From positions 1 through 64,000 of the forward strand of contig JAHBMJ010002665.1 of NCBI GenBank assembly GCA_018398765.1: a DNA stretch of 64,000 nt, read 5' to 3'. Source of the DNA: Chromera velia (taxonomy: Eukaryota > Sar > Chromeraceae). Positions 62,262-64,000 of the stretch are shown here, one piece after another. The notes under the pieces were generated by a model that was given only the letters and a program-made list of their open reading frames with translations, had not been told where the DNA came from and did no database searches. The stretch's first letter is position 1. Each line of letters starts with the position of its first letter. The translations under genes were made by a program, and so were the position numbers.

Positions 62262-62858
62262 CTGGCGGCAGAGCGAGGGGGGAGGGGAAGGAGACAGTTG
62301 ATGCGTATACGACTGATGTGTGTATGTAGTGCATTGAGGGAATGGGGATGAGGCCAGCTTCTGTGGTCCAAAAACAATGACCGACTTTTCGAATACGGGG
62401 GCGCAGGGGATGGATGAGCAGAGAGAACTTGCATGGTGGTGCGAGAAGCTGAAAATCCTCTCTGGACTCTTCCTCGTTTGTTTTTCATGGTAGACTCCTT
62501 CTTTCCTTCCTTACTTTCTTCCTTCCTTCCTTCCTTCCTTCCTCTGGTCGGTTGTTCCTTCACTCCCTCCTTCGTTCATCCATCCATCCCTAATTTTTCG
62601 TTCGTTCATGCACTCTTTCTGTCTTTTCTTTACCCCCCTCATGAAGTTCTTGTCTCCTTTCTTTCCATCCGCAGTAGGTCTTCCTTCGGCCCTGTGATCC
62701 TCTCTTTCTTCTTTTCTCTCGACCTGTCTTTGCTTGCCGAATGGTCCGTCCGTATGGGAGGGGGGCTTCTCCTCGATCGTGGTAGATGGACATGCATGTG
62801 CCGTCTTTATTTTTTGCCTTGATCCTTCCTGCAAGGCTCGCTCCTCTCTTTTTGTTCG

Positions 62859-62898
<40 letters not shown>

Positions 62899-64000
62899 AC
62901 GCGGTCTGCATGCGTGTCTTCTGTTCATTCAGGTGCTGATGGAATGCTGCTGCGCATACATGGTAAACTTTTTTCAAGACTGCCGTCTCCTTTTCACGAC
63001 TGTGAAAAGAAAAAAAGAGAGCGCTGGGGCGATTCACTACCTGACTGCCTCTCTCTCTGTTGCTGCGAGAAGTGGAAGGAATGCTGCATGGTCGATCGAT
63101 GCAGGAAGGCCTCTGCGTCCGTCTCGATGGATGGATGGAGCAGTTTCGAGTTTGAGAGACATACGGATCAGCATGGGATGGCTGAAGGGCTGGGAGGGGG
63201 TAAAACTTTCTCGTCTCCATGAGGCGAGGAAAGGGGCTGCCGGTGTGTATGCGTCTTCCTTCACGTCTTTGTTTCTCCCTCTGCATGTATCTGCCGATTC
63301 GCCTTTGATGAATGTTTATCTATGAATGCGTCTTGCTATCCGCCTCTGTGCCTGCCTGCGTGTGTCCATGATTCTGCATTAATCTCCCGTGCGAGACTCG
63401 TTTTGATGAGTGAAGAAGACGAGTGCAGTATGCGAAGGAGCACCGAATGGAATGGACTTGCGGTCAGCAGCTGGGGAGGGGAGGGGCCAGGATGAAAGAA
63501 ACACAGCGTATCCAACAAGTGAAATCGCCAGTTCAGTGACTGAAGACAATTGCAGCGACCAGCAGACCCAGACCAAACCAAAGCGCCCGTCTACCAAGTC
63601 TGGGGAGAAAGCCGACAGGACGCAGTGTCAGGGCGCGTCCCTTCAAGTCTGTTGGTGCACCCGCAGGTTCACGAGCACCTGCTGCCCCTCAAGAAAGAAG
63701 AAAGGGAAGGGAAAGGCTCCCCTCTCTTTGCCCGGGCGGCAAGTAGAGTCTTCCCAACTAATTTAACTGGGTTAAGATACGACTATGACTATGATACGCC
63801 ATCGTTATCCGTATCCCGAGTCATCTGGACACTTTTAAGACAGGGAAAAGTTATTATTTTCTAGGATGCTACGTGCACTACCATTGTAGCTAATATAGCT
63901 TAATAAATGTTTACCTCAGTGTTTCTAGACCTGTTGTCTGCACACTAACTTGCCACTATAAGTATAACTAAGTGTAATTATATATGGAAGTGAAAAAACA
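62262..64000. other. 3' flank of gene H: low-complexity DNA, then AT-rich
   Basis: 62262-63760 is pyrimidine-rich with CCTT repeats (about 62505-62542), a (CT)n run (about 62862-62898) and TGCATG words. It probably holds the 3' untranslated region. A plus-strand frame, 63410-63766 (118 codons, ending QVESSQLI), stops just before the AT-rich DNA starts at about 63765, which is the usual place for a last exon here. I could not connect it to any gene. 63770-64000 is AT-rich with no gene seen. Confidence 0.4.
62862..62898. repeat. (CT)n microsatellite downstream of gene H
   Basis: About 18 CT units in the presumed 3' flank of gene H. Confidence 0.9.

Noticed and set aside
1-64000. Search by eye for retroelements, virus-like elements, DNA transposase genes, tRNAs and rRNAs
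   Set aside because: No reverse transcriptase, integrase, capsid or transposase motif, no long terminal repeats, and no tRNA T-loop or rRNA core sequence were recognised.

Overview
This is a nuclear eukaryotic window. The genes are intron-rich. Nearly all introns end in TGCAG and start with GTVAG-like donors. The coding content is LRR, ankyrin, cyclic-nucleotide phosphodiesterase, EF-hand and very long disordered proteins. GCATGC palindromes lie near gene starts. Taken together this suggests a free-living alveolate close to Apicomplexa, most likely a chromerid such as Chromera velia. The species is inferred; no rRNA or organelle marker is present.

Layout: an AT-rich end with a GC-rich inverted repeat (1-1526); gene A, minus, 1527-11354; a divergent promoter; gene B, plus, an LRR protein (12149-17139); an AT-rich convergent gap; gene D, minus, a voltage-sensor/phosphodiesterase fusion (18293-23157); an AT-rich gap; gene C, minus, 24400-33454; a divergent promoter; gene E, plus, an EF-hand protein (34030-36683); an AT-rich convergent gap; gene F, minus, a RING / coiled-coil / ankyrin protein (38237-44933); an AT-rich gap; gene G, minus, a proline-rich/coiled-coil protein (46406-48131); a divergent promoter; gene H, plus, 3,667 aa (49347-62261); a low-complexity then AT-rich tail. 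Gene models for B, D, E, G and H were built by hand. In each the splice phases agree at every junction and the summed exons give a whole number of codons.

The main discovery is that genes A and C are micro-exon genes. Each starts with one ordinary exon encoding a signal peptide. About 23-24 exons of 9-54 nt follow, and a 78-90 nt terminal exon encodes a helical tail. Every exon I could place is a multiple of three in phase 0. More than 90% of each about 9-10 kb gene is intron. The two genes match each other exon for exon, including three consecutive 9-nt exons (A: ALE, SIQ, GLT; C: ALE, SIQ, QLA). They are therefore old paralogues that have kept their exon architecture while their sequence diverged. 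The design resembles the secreted micro-exon genes of schistosomes, but in an unrelated lineage.

Other notable items: gene D joins a pore-less S1-S4 voltage sensor to a class I cyclic-nucleotide phosphodiesterase. Gene F uses one 99/102-nt phase-0 exon per ankyrin repeat. Gene H has a 9.6-kb coding exon containing a 57-bp minisatellite that is open in several frames on both strands. AT-rich islands occur beside gene 3' ends and are absent from the divergent promoters. I saw no tRNA, rRNA, CRISPR array, retroelement or virus-like element.
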